The notes beneath the pieces are model-generated. The model was not told where the DNA came from. It was given only the letters and a program-made list of their open reading frames with translations, and did not search any database. From Bacillus sp. HSf4 (GTDB lineage Bacteria > Bacillota > Bacilli > Bacillales > Bacillaceae): 64,000 nucleotides of DNA. Location of the stretch: positions 3,825,501 through 3,889,500 of the forward strand of contig NZ_CP120679.1 in the NCBI RefSeq assembly GCF_029537375.1, given 5' to 3'. A program made the translations under genes and the position numbers. Positions 56,411 to 64,000 of this stretch are shown here, one piece after another (the stretch's first letter is position 1; every line of letters begins with the position of its first letter).

Positions 56411-57133
56411 TTAAAACGTCTGATCTTTCCCGCTGAAGATATGCGGATTTACAGCCTGGCCTTTTTTCGGCTTCATATACAAAATGTTTCCTAAGACGGA
56501 CAGCTCCAGCTCCTTTTCAATGTCCTCTTCGTTTTTGACGGTGTTTTTCAAAAGTTCAAAAAGAAACGCGAGCCCCGCTCCAAACAGCAGACCGAATGCT
56601 GTAAATCCGGCGATATTAAACGTTTTATTCGGACTGATCGGAACCGGTGAAGCGTCTGGCATGGCTTTTGCCACAATATTGACTTCGGTTTTTTCGCCCA
56701 TGATATTTTGAATGTCTCTCTTAAAAACGGAAACAACGGTATTGGCGAGATTCACCGCCTTGGAATAATCCTTGTCAGTGGCGGATATACTGACAATCTG
56801 CGACTCGTTTTCACTGACAACCGTTATTTTTTTCTTCAGCTCTTCAGCCGTTTCCCGCAGGCTGAGGTCTTTTTTGACTTGATTGAGTATGATCGGGCTT
56901 TCCATAATGGCGTTATAGGTGTTGATGAGTTCGAGATTGGTCTGAATGTCGGCGAAATTAGAGGTTTGACGGCCGTTGATGAGGATTTGAGCAGATGCCT
57001 GATAAACCGGTGTAAGGAAAAAAAAGTTGACGGCGGCGCTGGACAAAGCTGCCGTTATGGTCATCACGGTGATGAGAACAAACCTTTTTTTCAACACGAG
57101 GAACACGTCTTTAAAACCGATTTTATCTTCCAT
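56411..57133 (-). CDS. ywqC: Capsular polysaccharide co-polymerase/kinase modulator (YwqC/TkmA-like)
   Basis: Wzz-family membrane protein of 240 aa with two helices (about 17-37 and 172-192) and an extracellular coiled region. In B. subtilis the equivalent TkmA activates the BY-kinase PtkA through its cytoplasmic C-terminus. Here the C-terminal tail LGNILYMKPKKGQ is present, but no kinase gene follows. The ATG lies after a short unremarkable leader with no strong ribosome site visible (GGGGGCTTCT). Confidence 0.88.
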   Translation of the reverse strand: MEDKIGFKDVFLVLKKRFVLITVMTITAALSSAAVNFFFLTPVYQASAQILINGRQTSNFADIQTNLELINTYNAIMESPIILNQVKKDLSLRETAEELKKKITVVSENESQIVSISATDKDYSKAVNLANTVVSVFKRDIQNIMGEKTEVNIVAKAMPDASPVPISPNKTFNIAGFTAFGLLFGAGLAFLFELLKNTVKNEEDIEKELELSVLGNILYMKPKKGQAVNPHIFSGKDQTF

Positions 57134-57323
57134 AGAAGCCCCCCACGATTTGCGGATTTGTTGTAATTTTCAGCAAATTGTACAACTACCTTAATTATAC
57201 ATATAATGGTTCGGTTTCAGGGAAGAAACTTCTTGACAAATAGCGGGAGATAGCGGGAATCTTTCGTCTTTATATGGTGTTATAGATCGACTTTTGCAGG
57301 ACCTGCGCGCTTTTTGCTGAACG

Positions 57324-57358
57324 AAAAAGTGCGAGAGACCAAGTCTATCGCACTTTTT
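57324..57358 (-). terminator. Intrinsic terminator after the 47-aa minus-strand gene
   Basis: AAAAAGTGCGA pairs perfectly with TCGCACTTTTT, with a second AGAC/GTCT pairing in the loop. It begins exactly at the stop codon of the small gene on the minus strand. Confidence 0.85.
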
Positions 57359-57500
57359 ACGTTGTATATCCATTTTTGATATGAAGAATTAAATCTTCAA
57401 GAAGTTCTTTCGTCGTAATATCTTTCGACTTCTCGCCAATATCATAAGCATGCATAAGAATTTTCAAAAATTCTTCCTGATTCAATTCCTTGTCATCCAT
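57357..57500 (-). CDS. Small acidic helical protein (47 aa), unknown function
   Basis: ATG at 57498-57500 behind AGAGGAAAAGGAT. It encodes 47 residues beginning MDDKELNQEEFLKILMHAYD, without membrane segment or cysteine and rich in Asp, Glu, Lys and Leu, predicted largely helical. It is followed directly by a perfect intrinsic terminator, which supports it being a genuine short gene. It lies between ywqC (same strand) and ywqB (divergent). Composition resembles small regulatory proteins of Bacillus, but no family was recognised and no function is proposed. Confidence 0.6.
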   Translation of the reverse strand: MDDKELNQEEFLKILMHAYDIGEKSKDITTKELLEDLILHIKNGYTT

Positions 57501-57716
57501 ATCCTTTTCCTCTCAGCTTCCATGAATTAAAAATATTTCGGATCATACTTCAAATTATATGATGTAAGGATTCAATTTGCCATAGTCTATTACATTATTC
57601 GACACCGATTCGTTTTTATGTCCATTTCCCCGGAAAATCTTTTTTGGATTGACGGATTAAGCTATAATAGAGAGATTGGAAACTTTTTAAAAGTCATTCG
57701 GTTAGGAGCGATGGAC

Positions 57717-59309
57717 ATGCTTCAAAGTATGATCCCAAAGACAGTTGTAATGGAAGCGGCTGAACAGTTTAAGCATGTACTGCCGTGCACTGCTGAGAAC
57801 ATTCAGCTGATGAAAAAAGCGCTGATCTTATACAGACAAGATTCCGTTTACAGAGTCAAGCCGCTGAACGGGCATACAGTCTCCGCTTACGTTCAGGATG
57901 TTGTCCCGGTTAAGGTTGAAATCGACCTATCCGATATCAAAAAAAGCACCTGTACATGCCCTGCCCAAAACATCTGCCGCCATGTGCTTGCCGTTTACTT
58001 ATATATATATGCACAATATGAACGATTGGGCACTTTCACGGAATTTTGGAAAGAAGAGAAACGGCGCGAGCGCCAGGACATGCTGGTTGGGCAAATGCAT
58101 CATAAGTCTGGGAAAGATTCGCTGCACAGCTGGATCAGCTTTTTCAAAAGCGAATTCAGGCGTTGGGAGGAGTATACGCCGAAAAACCAGCAGACGATGC
58201 AATACCTGTATTACGGCTATTTTTCAAGTTTAAAAAAGCGGACACCGGCTGAGGCGGAACTAAAAAAAATGTACCAGATCCATGCGGCCCTTGCGACATG
58301 GCTGGCCATGCATACATTAATTGAAAAAGGCCGGATCGACCCGGAGAAAGATTTTTATTCGCTCAACCCTTACATCGAACAGCTGATGGATACGATCTAC
58401 AGCGCGATCGATGAACTGAAGACATATGCGCTGTCCTTTTCCCTAGACCCGTTTTTGGAAAAGACGCCCGCCGTCCTGCGGGAACTGCTTCTAAAACGGG
58501 ACATTTTCCAATACGAAAGACTGCGGATTTTCGGAGAGGTATGGAGCGCACTCCTTTCACGCCCGAAATGGCTGAAAGAAGAGCTGAACATCTTAAGCGG
58601 ACTGAAGGCGTCTCCCGAAGTTCAATTCGGCCGGCTTCATCTTGAGTTTCTGCTGAAAAACGATGATGCCATTTTTGAAAAATCGGCCGCGTTTTCTCCT
58701 GAAATCCTTCCGTATACATTTCAATGGCTCGGAATCATGACGGCAAAAAAAGACTGGAAGCGTCTAAAAAAATGGTATGAACAGCTGGAAAACCTTGTGG
58801 AAGGCTTTTGCAGACTCGACAAACCGTACCGGGAAATACGAGATGTCTTAAGCGAATTTTTCCTGTTTCTCGGAGATTACAGCCATCATACAAAGGACGA
58901 GCATGTGTTTGAAAGGTATTGCCGAAAATGTCTTCCATATACATTTACAGAGTACAGCCAATTTCTTTATGGCAAACAGCGGTTTATGGAATGGATGGAG
59001 ATCCACAGCCTCGTCGGTTTTTCCATTTCAGAAATCGGACAAAATGCCTTAAAGGATATCGCGGCGGCAGCGCCTGAAGCGCTGATCCCTTCCTATCACA
59101 GGGAAATTGTCGAGCTGATTGAGCAGAAAAACCGCTCCGCTTATAAAGATGCCGTCAAATATTTAAAAAAATTGCGCACGTTTTATAAGAAGTTGAAAAA
59201 ACAGGCTGTCTGGGACCGGTTTATGGCACAGCTTTCAGCCCGCTATAAAAGGCTGCGGGCATTTCAGGAGGAGCTAAAGAAAGGAAAGTTGATTGATGGC
59301 GAGTCTTAA
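57717..59309 (+). CDS. ywqB: SWIM zinc-finger protein YwqB
   Basis: About 530 aa. The N-terminal SWIM domain shows CTCPAQNICRHVLAV (CxCx6CxH) near residues 81-95, a fold thought to bind DNA or protein. The remainder is helical with frequent aromatic residues and no further named motif. The ATG at 57717 follows AGGAG at 8 nt; the long frame back to 57618 has no ribosome site. A TATAAT at 57663-57668 may be its -10. It overlaps ywqA by 14 nt; SWIM/SNF2 gene pairs recur widely in bacteria, implying that the two products work together. Confidence 0.85.
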   Translation: MLQSMIPKTVVMEAAEQFKHVLPCTAENIQLMKKALILYRQDSVYRVKPLNGHTVSAYVQDVVPVKVEIDLSDIKKSTCTCPAQNICRHVLAVYLYIYAQYERLGTFTEFWKEEKRRERQDMLVGQMHHKSGKDSLHSWISFFKSEFRRWEEYTPKNQQTMQYLYYGYFSSLKKRTPAEAELKKMYQIHAALATWLAMHTLIEKGRIDPEKDFYSLNPYIEQLMDTIYSAIDELKTYALSFSLDPFLEKTPAVLRELLLKRDIFQYERLRIFGEVWSALLSRPKWLKEELNILSGLKASPEVQFGRLHLEFLLKNDDAIFEKSAAFSPEILPYTFQWLGIMTAKKDWKRLKKWYEQLENLVEGFCRLDKPYREIRDVLSEFFLFLGDYSHHTKDEHVFERYCRKCLPYTFTEYSQFLYGKQRFMEWMEIHSLVGFSISEIGQNALKDIAAAAPEALIPSYHREIVELIEQKNRSAYKDAVKYLKKLRTFYKKLKKQAVWDRFMAQLSARYKRLRAFQEELKKGKLIDGES

Positions 59310-62061
59310 AGAAATCGTAATCCATGTCGAACAGTCTGAAGACTGCACATTCATTTTATCTTGTTATGATCAGCAGCAGCAGCAGCTCTCACGAAGTGAG
59401 ATGGAAAGGCATTTATTCCAGTGGCATGAATCATCCTTTTACGGCACCTTCCTTGAAGATGCCGGTTTGGAAACACCGGCCGTTGTTCTGTCTCCCTGGA
59501 TGGCGGCCGAATTCCTCGGGAAAAACTCGTTTAATTCCTTTAGCGAGATCATCCTGACCGAGGAAACGGAGCCTTTAATGAAAACCGCTTCAACCATTTA
59601 TGAATTCATCGAAGATCAAGATTTCCTCCCCGACTATGAAGCATGGAAGCAAGGTGTTATACGCTTTAAGGACCAGGAAGGGCTGCTGGAGGGCTATACG
59701 GCGGAATGGTTTTCCCGCGCTGTGGAAGATTACATCGACTATCATGACGAGCTGAAAGCGAAATGGGAAGAGATCGTGGCGCATTCCCCGGCGGTCACCA
59801 CATTCCAGGGGCATTTTCTTGATGAAGAAGACTTTCTTGAAACGATCGGCTGGCGTGAAAATCCCGCGCCGTTCACCGTCGGGCTCCGTTTAAACGAACC
59901 TGAGTTTGACGGCGACGATTGGAAAATCGAATTGTTTCTGCGCGATAAAAAAAGCGGCGATATTCGCTTTTTTGACGGTTTGAACAGCCTGAAAAAATCA
60001 TGGAAAACCTACGCGGACAAAATCGCCCGTGAGCAGGACCGGTTCCGCCAAATCGTGCCGTGGCTTTCAATCGAATCGGGTACAACGCTTTTGTCAGAAG
60101 AAGAAGCTTGGATCTTCTTATCAGAGGCAAGTGAAACACTCGTCAATATGGGGATCGAAATCCTCCTCCCGTCGTGGTGGCAAATTGTTAAAGACAGCAA
60201 TATGATGCTGAAGGCGAAGGTGTCGCAGGCTCCCCGCGGAGAATCTTTTGTCGGGATGAACGCGCTCATGGACTTCAACTGGCGATTTGCGACAAATGGA
60301 ATTGAACTGACGGAGGAGGAATTTCATCAGCTTGTCGCCAATAAAAGGCGGCTCGTCAATATCCGCGGCCAATGGATTAAAATCGATCCGAATTTTATCA
60401 AACAAATGAAAAAGCTGATGGAGCGGGCGGAAACTGAAGGACTTCATATGTCAGATATTCTGGCGCGCGAACTGACGGACAAAAACGACATGCCGGATGA
60501 AGACGGCCTGTTCGACGCATCCGCTTTCAGCGAGGTTCGTTTCGAACTGTCCTATCAGCTCAAAAATATGATCAGAAAGCTGAGCCACAGGGACGAGCTT
60601 CCCGCCTATCCCATCGGCAAAACCTTTCAAGGCAAGCTCCGAGCCTATCAGGAGGATGGCGTAAACTGGCTGATTTTTCTCAGAAACTGCGGCTTTGGCG
60701 CCTGCCTCGCCGATGATATGGGACTCGGAAAAACCATTCAAATGATCGCTTATTTCGCCTATTTAAAAGAACAGGGGCAAAAAGCGCCGTCTCTGATTAT
60801 CGCGCCGACTTCCGTCCTCGGCAACTGGCAGCGCGAGCTTGAGACGTTCGCCCCCGGCTTGTCGGCCGCGCTCCACTACGGGCCAAAACGCCCGAAAGGT
60901 GAAGCGTTTCTCGAGTTTTGCAAAGATCAGGACATTATTTTGACATCTTACGGCCTTGCACAGTCCGATTTTGACGAACTCGCTTCTGTGACGTGGAACT
61001 GCATCTGCCTTGACGAGGCGCAAAACATTAAAAACGCGCATACGAAGCAATCCCGCTCGATCAGAAAGCTGAACGGCCTTCACCATATCGCGCTGAGCGG
61101 AACACCGATGGAAAATCGTCTGACAGAGCTTTGGTCGATTTACGATTTTATGAATAAAGGCTACCTCGGAAGTCTTGGCAGCTTTCACAAGCGCTTCGTC
61201 CTGCCGATTGAAAAAGATCGTGATGAAAAGCGGATCGAGCAGCTCCAGCAGCTGATTAAGCCGTTTTTATTGCGGAGGACAAAACGGGATCAGGAGGTCG
61301 CGCTCAACCTGCCGGAAAAACAGGAGGAAAAAGAATTCGTGCCGCTTTCCGCCGAGCAGGCTTCCCTTTACGAGCAGCTCGTCAAAGATACGTTCGAACA
61401 TATGACAAGCCTTGCCGGCATGCAGCGGAAAGCTTTGATCCTCAGCATGCTCGGCAAGCTGAAACAGATCTGCGACCACCCGGCCCTTTACTTAAAGGAA
61501 TTCGGATCGGAACTTCTTCACGGCAGATCCGTCAAACTGGAAAAACTGCTCGAATTGGCGAAAACCGTCCGTGAAAGCGATGAAAGCTGCCTGATTTTCA
61601 CCCAGTACATCGGAATGGGCGACATGATGAAGCGCCAGCTTGAAACATCGTTGGGCGAACCGGTCAAGTTTCTAAACGGAAGCCTGTCAAAACCTGAACG
61701 GGACAAGATGGTGGAACAGTTTCAAAATAAGGAGTTCCCTATCCTGATCTTGTCCTTAAAAGCGGGAGGAACAGGACTGAATCTGACGGCCGCCAACCAT
61801 GTCGTCCACTATGACAGATGGTGGAATCCGGCGGTTGAAAACCAGGCCACAGACCGGGCATACCGAATCGGGCAACAACGCTTTGTACACGTCCATAAGC
61901 TCATTACCACCGGTACGATTGAAGAAAAAATCGACCGGATGCTCGAATCCAAGCAATCATTGAATGATCAGATCATTCAAAGCGAAAACTGGATCACCGA
62001 GCTTTCTGAAGATGAGCTTGAAGAATTATTCACACTGAACGCTTCGGCGATTACGGGTTAA
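59296..62061 (+). CDS. ywqA: SNF2-family DNA helicase/translocase YwqA
   Basis: About 921 aa, the B. subtilis YwqA length. The N-terminal ~420 residues are the bacterial SNF2-associated region. Then come the two RecA lobes: Walker A DDMGLGKT (near 473), DEAQNIKN motif II (near 572), LSGTPMENRLTE, LSLKAGGTGLNLTAANHV and TDRAYRIGQQ. All helicase motifs look intact. The ATG at 59296 overlaps the ywqB end; the preceding TTG is less likely. Presumed to remodel protein-DNA complexes in repair or transcription; the specific role is unknown. Confidence 0.93.
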   Translation: MASLKEIVIHVEQSEDCTFILSCYDQQQQQLSRSEMERHLFQWHESSFYGTFLEDAGLETPAVVLSPWMAAEFLGKNSFNSFSEIILTEETEPLMKTASTIYEFIEDQDFLPDYEAWKQGVIRFKDQEGLLEGYTAEWFSRAVEDYIDYHDELKAKWEEIVAHSPAVTTFQGHFLDEEDFLETIGWRENPAPFTVGLRLNEPEFDGDDWKIELFLRDKKSGDIRFFDGLNSLKKSWKTYADKIAREQDRFRQIVPWLSIESGTTLLSEEEAWIFLSEASETLVNMGIEILLPSWWQIVKDSNMMLKAKVSQAPRGESFVGMNALMDFNWRFATNGIELTEEEFHQLVANKRRLVNIRGQWIKIDPNFIKQMKKLMERAETEGLHMSDILARELTDKNDMPDEDGLFDASAFSEVRFELSYQLKNMIRKLSHRDELPAYPIGKTFQGKLRAYQEDGVNWLIFLRNCGFGACLADDMGLGKTIQMIAYFAYLKEQGQKAPSLIIAPTSVLGNWQRELETFAPGLSAALHYGPKRPKGEAFLEFCKDQDIILTSYGLAQSDFDELASVTWNCICLDEAQNIKNAHTKQSRSIRKLNGLHHIALSGTPMENRLTELWSIYDFMNKGYLGSLGSFHKRFVLPIEKDRDEKRIEQLQQLIKPFLLRRTKRDQEVALNLPEKQEEKEFVPLSAEQASLYEQLVKDTFEHMTSLAGMQRKALILSMLGKLKQICDHPALYLKEFGSELLHGRSVKLEKLLELAKTVRESDESCLIFTQYIGMGDMMKRQLETSLGEPVKFLNGSLSKPERDKMVEQFQNKEFPILILSLKAGGTGLNLTAANHVVHYDRWWNPAVENQATDRAYRIGQQRFVHVHKLITTGTIEEKIDRMLESKQSLNDQIIQSENWITELSEDELEELFTLNASAITG

Positions 62062-62064
62062 CTT

Positions 62065-62101
62065 AAAAAAACAGCTGTCTTGCGAAGACAGCTGTTTTTT
62101 T
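62065..62101. terminator. Bidirectional intrinsic terminator
   Basis: AAAAAAACAGCTGTCTT pairs perfectly over 17 bp with AAGACAGCTGTTTTTTT around GCG, between ywqA (+) and ywqG (-). Confidence 0.93.
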
Positions 62102-62111
62102 CCGCTTATTC

Positions 62112-62915
62112 CTAACAACAATCCCAATGATACAATACGTTTGAAAAATCTTTTTTCTTCAGATCATCGGGCCGAATGAAAAAGTTGGCGATCCCTACAT
62201 CTCCCCACATCGCGTCAATGTCATCATCCGAATCAATTTGCAATAGAAGCATCGTATGTTCCCCATTATCATAGATCCGCGGGTCTGTTTGTGTAAAACA
62301 GGCATAGCCGCCGATTTTATGGGAGAAATCGCCGTGCATGTCATGATACTCTTCGAAAACCGCTTCCTCTTGATCTCCGAATTGTTCAAAAAATGACCAC
62401 ACATCCAGTCCGGCGTATTGTTCAAATTGAAAATCAGCAGGAGAGACCAACTCAGACCGCTTTTCAGGTATAATTGAAGCCTCACATCCAATCGGAAATT
62501 GCAGCTCGTCCTCAAGTTTGACAAATGAAAAGTCGGTGACAAGCTCGGCTTCATCGTCAATCAGATCCTCAAAATACTTAATGCAAAAACTCGTTTGTTC
62601 ACACGGATTGTCAAAATTTAAACCGTAAACATCATCGCTGACAGAAATGAAAAAAAGCAGAATTCCTGAATCCGGGAAATGTTCGAGCTGAGGCATTTCG
62701 GAAAAATTAATTTGTGCAAGCAATTTCATCGGTTTTCCCTGGCTGTCTACAGGATAGCGCTCAGATTTCGGAAAATAAGGATCACCTGCCAGTTTGCTGT
62801 CATATCGGCCGGTTTTTGCTTTTTTCACTTTTAAATTCAAATAGTCACGTGCTGATTTTTCAAATTGTCCGCGGAATCCGGCCATTTTTTCAGGTAATGG
62901 AAACGCTTTTTCCAT
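62112..62915 (-). CDS. ywqG: DUF1963-family protein YwqG
   Basis: Cytoplasmic protein of 267 aa in the YwqG/DUF1963 family. It has the family signature [10 protein letters not shown] near residues 39-48, [11 protein letters not shown] and the C-terminal [12 protein letters not shown] and [17 protein letters not shown] segments. It is acidic overall and ends in CC. The ATG follows AAGGAGGG. Function is unknown. Single gene between two terminators. Confidence 0.88.
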   Translation of the reverse strand: MEKAFPLPEKMAGFRGQFEKSARDYLNLKVKKAKTGRYDSKLAGDPYFPKSERYPVDSQGKPMKLLAQINFSEMPQLEHFPDSGILLFFISVSDDVYGLNFDNPCEQTSFCIKYFEDLIDDEAELVTDFSFVKLEDELQFPIGCEASIIPEKRSELVSPADFQFEQYAGLDVWSFFEQFGDQEEAVFEEYHDMHGDFSHKIGGYACFTQTDPRIYDNGEHTMLLLQIDSDDDIDAMWGDVGIANFFIRPDDLKKKDFSNVLYHWDCC

Positions 62916-63091
62916 CTCTTTCGCCCTCCTTCTGATTGCCTATCCTTCTTCATGCGATCCTGCTGATTCAGGGCAAGATCTATTAAATAACTAGAAATAA
63001 TAGTTAAATAGTAACAAAGATCACCAGGGCAAACAATGAATAAAAAGCAACAAAAAATATTGGCTCACAGGTATATTTGTCTAATGTTTTC

Positions 63092-63125
63092 ACATAAATA
63101 AAGGCTGCCGACATTGTCGACAGCC
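63092..63125 (-). terminator. Intrinsic terminator after ywpJ
   Basis: On the minus strand GGCTGTCGAC pairs with GTCGGCAGCC (one mismatch-like wobble) around AAT and is followed by TTTATTT. The rest of the 303-bp gap (62916-63218) shows only AT-rich leader sequence of ywqG. Confidence 0.75.
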
Positions 63126-63218
63126 TGCGGATCAAATGAATCCGCTGCTTAACCGCACTCCCTCATCGTTACGCTGCCGTTTTGACAAGGCATCACGCCG
63201 ATTAAAGGGATATGCGAA

Positions 63219-64000
63219 TTAAACCGATTTTACTTGTTCAATCAGCTGATGGATCACCCAAGCCACGCCATTTTCATCGTTTGTCGGCGCCACTTCATCC
63301 GCCATCTCTTTAATATCCTCACGGGCATTTCCCATGGCAAAGCTTTTTCCCGCTATTTTCAGCATGGAATAATCATTGAGGCTGTCACCGACGGCTGCTG
63401 TTTCGCAAAGAGGAATGCCGAGTTTTTGAGAAAGCTTTTCCAAAGCGAGTCCTTTTGATGCCTGAAGGTGTTCCAGCTCAAAGTTGTGCTCTGCCGAAGT
63501 GACAAGTGTGAGGTCTTTTTCACCTTCAAATCGCTGCCAGCCTTTCTTAAGCTTTTCTTGATCAAACGAAAAGCCCAAGATGTTGTATACATTCACATTC
63601 CGGTCAGGCTGAAAAAGCTCGCGATAGGAGCCGATATAGGCATATCCATGCTGGCTGAGCTGCTGTTCGGCGGCCAGCTGCAGCCTGGATAAGTCGGCTT
63701 CGGGATTTGCACTTTTTAAGCGGTCCAATTCGATCTCAAGGAGCTCTTTTCCATTTTGCGGTGTAAAGATCGCATCATCGCTGAATACCTCATAATAGTA
63801 ATTCTTTTCTTCAAGCCACTGAAGAATTCCTTCCGCCTTGTTCCGATCAATCGGAACGGCATGGTACAGGCGGCCTTCTGGATCGTGAATCACCGCACCG
63901 TTTGCGCTGATGATCCATGTCTTCAAGCCGGTCGGATTAAAAATCGCCTCTACATCAAATGAAGCCCTTCCTGTGGCAATCACCACTTCAATCCCATGCT
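63219..64000 (-). CDS. ywpJ: HAD-superfamily (Cof-type) phosphatase YwpJ (partial, N-terminus beyond right edge)
   Basis: Class IIB HAD phosphatase. The visible 260 residues start within motif II (HGIEVVIATGRASFD) and include the Lys region ASKGLALEKLSQ and motif IV GDSLNDYSMLK. Motif I (DxDGT) and the start codon lie outside the window. Clear paralogue of YwtE at 33250-34110. YwpJ by position next to ywqG. The substrate is not readable from sequence; family members act on sugar phosphates and phosphorylated cofactors intermediates. Confidence 0.87.
   Translation of the reverse strand, partial: HGIEVVIATGRASFDVEAIFNPTGLKTWIISANGAVIHDPEGRLYHAVPIDRNKAEGILQWLEEKNYYYEVFSDDAIFTPQNGKELLEIELDRLKSANPEADLSRLQLAAEQQLSQHGYAYIGSYRELFQPDRNVNVYNILGFSFDQEKLKKGWQRFEGEKDLTLVTSAEHNFELEHLQASKGLALEKLSQKLGIPLCETAAVGDSLNDYSMLKIAGKSFAMGNAREDIKEMADEVAPTNDENGVAWVIHQLIEQVKSV

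Noticed and set aside
1..64000. CRISPR arrays, tRNA/rRNA genes, insertion sequences, prophage
   Set aside because: No spaced direct repeats, cloverleaf-like CCA-ended segments, transposase or phage structural proteins were seen on reading both strands; the only tandem repeats are inside lytD and pgdS.

Overview
The window looks like a chromosomal segment of a Bacillus from the licheniformis/paralicheniformis group. Gene content and order follow the B. subtilis 'yw' region (teichoic acid genes, lytD-pmi, ywtG-ywtF-ywtE-pgdS-pgs, rbs, als, ywrDCBA, ywqFEC, ywqBA, ywqG, ywpJ). It also carries blocks that are not standard for B. subtilis 168: an anaerobic ribonucleotide reductase (nrdDG) and a wall teichoic acid locus mixing glycerol-type and ribitol-type genes. 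The species call is inferred from synteny and protein resemblance; no database search was run. No rRNA, tRNA, CRISPR array, insertion sequence or prophage was seen.

Layout. 1-16.9 kb: wall teichoic acid. On the minus strand are tagA, tagB, tarI and tarJ (cut by the left edge). Divergent to them are tagD, tagE and a tagF-like polymerase gene, then the exporter tagGH, then two large GgaB-like bifunctional glycosyltransferase/glycerophosphotransferase genes in a visibly AT-rich stretch. The tagA/tagD intergenic region holds a WalR/PhoP-type direct repeat. 16.9-20.7 kb: the autolysin gene lytD, broken by a frameshift, and mannose-6-phosphate isomerase. 20.8-23.3 kb: nrdD-nrdG behind two NrdR boxes. 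23.3-28.9 kb: the ketodeoxygluconate regulon (kdgR, kdgK-kdgA-kdgT, and divergent kduI-kduD) with three near-identical operators. 29-34.1 kb: a zinc alcohol dehydrogenase, a 46-aa membrane protein, a sugar transporter (ywtG), the LCP ligase tagT and the HAD phosphatase ywtE.

34.1-38.9 kb: poly-gamma-glutamate metabolism, with the hydrolase pgdS and synthase pgsB-C-A-E, including the 55-aa PgsE. 38.8-39.6 kb: a long gap without genes. 39.6-45.3 kb: the ribose operon rbsRKDACB behind a cre-like operator. 45.3-50.8 kb: a LysR regulator, a frameshifted methyltransferase, and acetoin genes alsD-alsS with divergent alsR. 50.8-54.3 kb: ywrD, ywrC and the split chromate transporter ywrB-ywrA. 54.3-57.2 kb: UDP-glucose dehydrogenase, PHP tyrosine phosphatase and kinase modulator, without the kinase gene expected between the last two. 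57.3-64 kb: a 47-aa minus-strand gene, the SWIM/SNF2 pair ywqB-ywqA, ywqG and ywpJ (cut by the right edge).

Much of the window serves the cell envelope: teichoic acid synthesis, export, attachment and decoration, peptidoglycan hydrolysis, PGA capsule and UDP-glucuronate supply. The rest is carbon overflow and sugar use (pectin/uronate, ribose, acetoin) and anaerobic nucleotide reduction, which suits a facultatively anaerobic, plant-material-degrading soil Bacillus.
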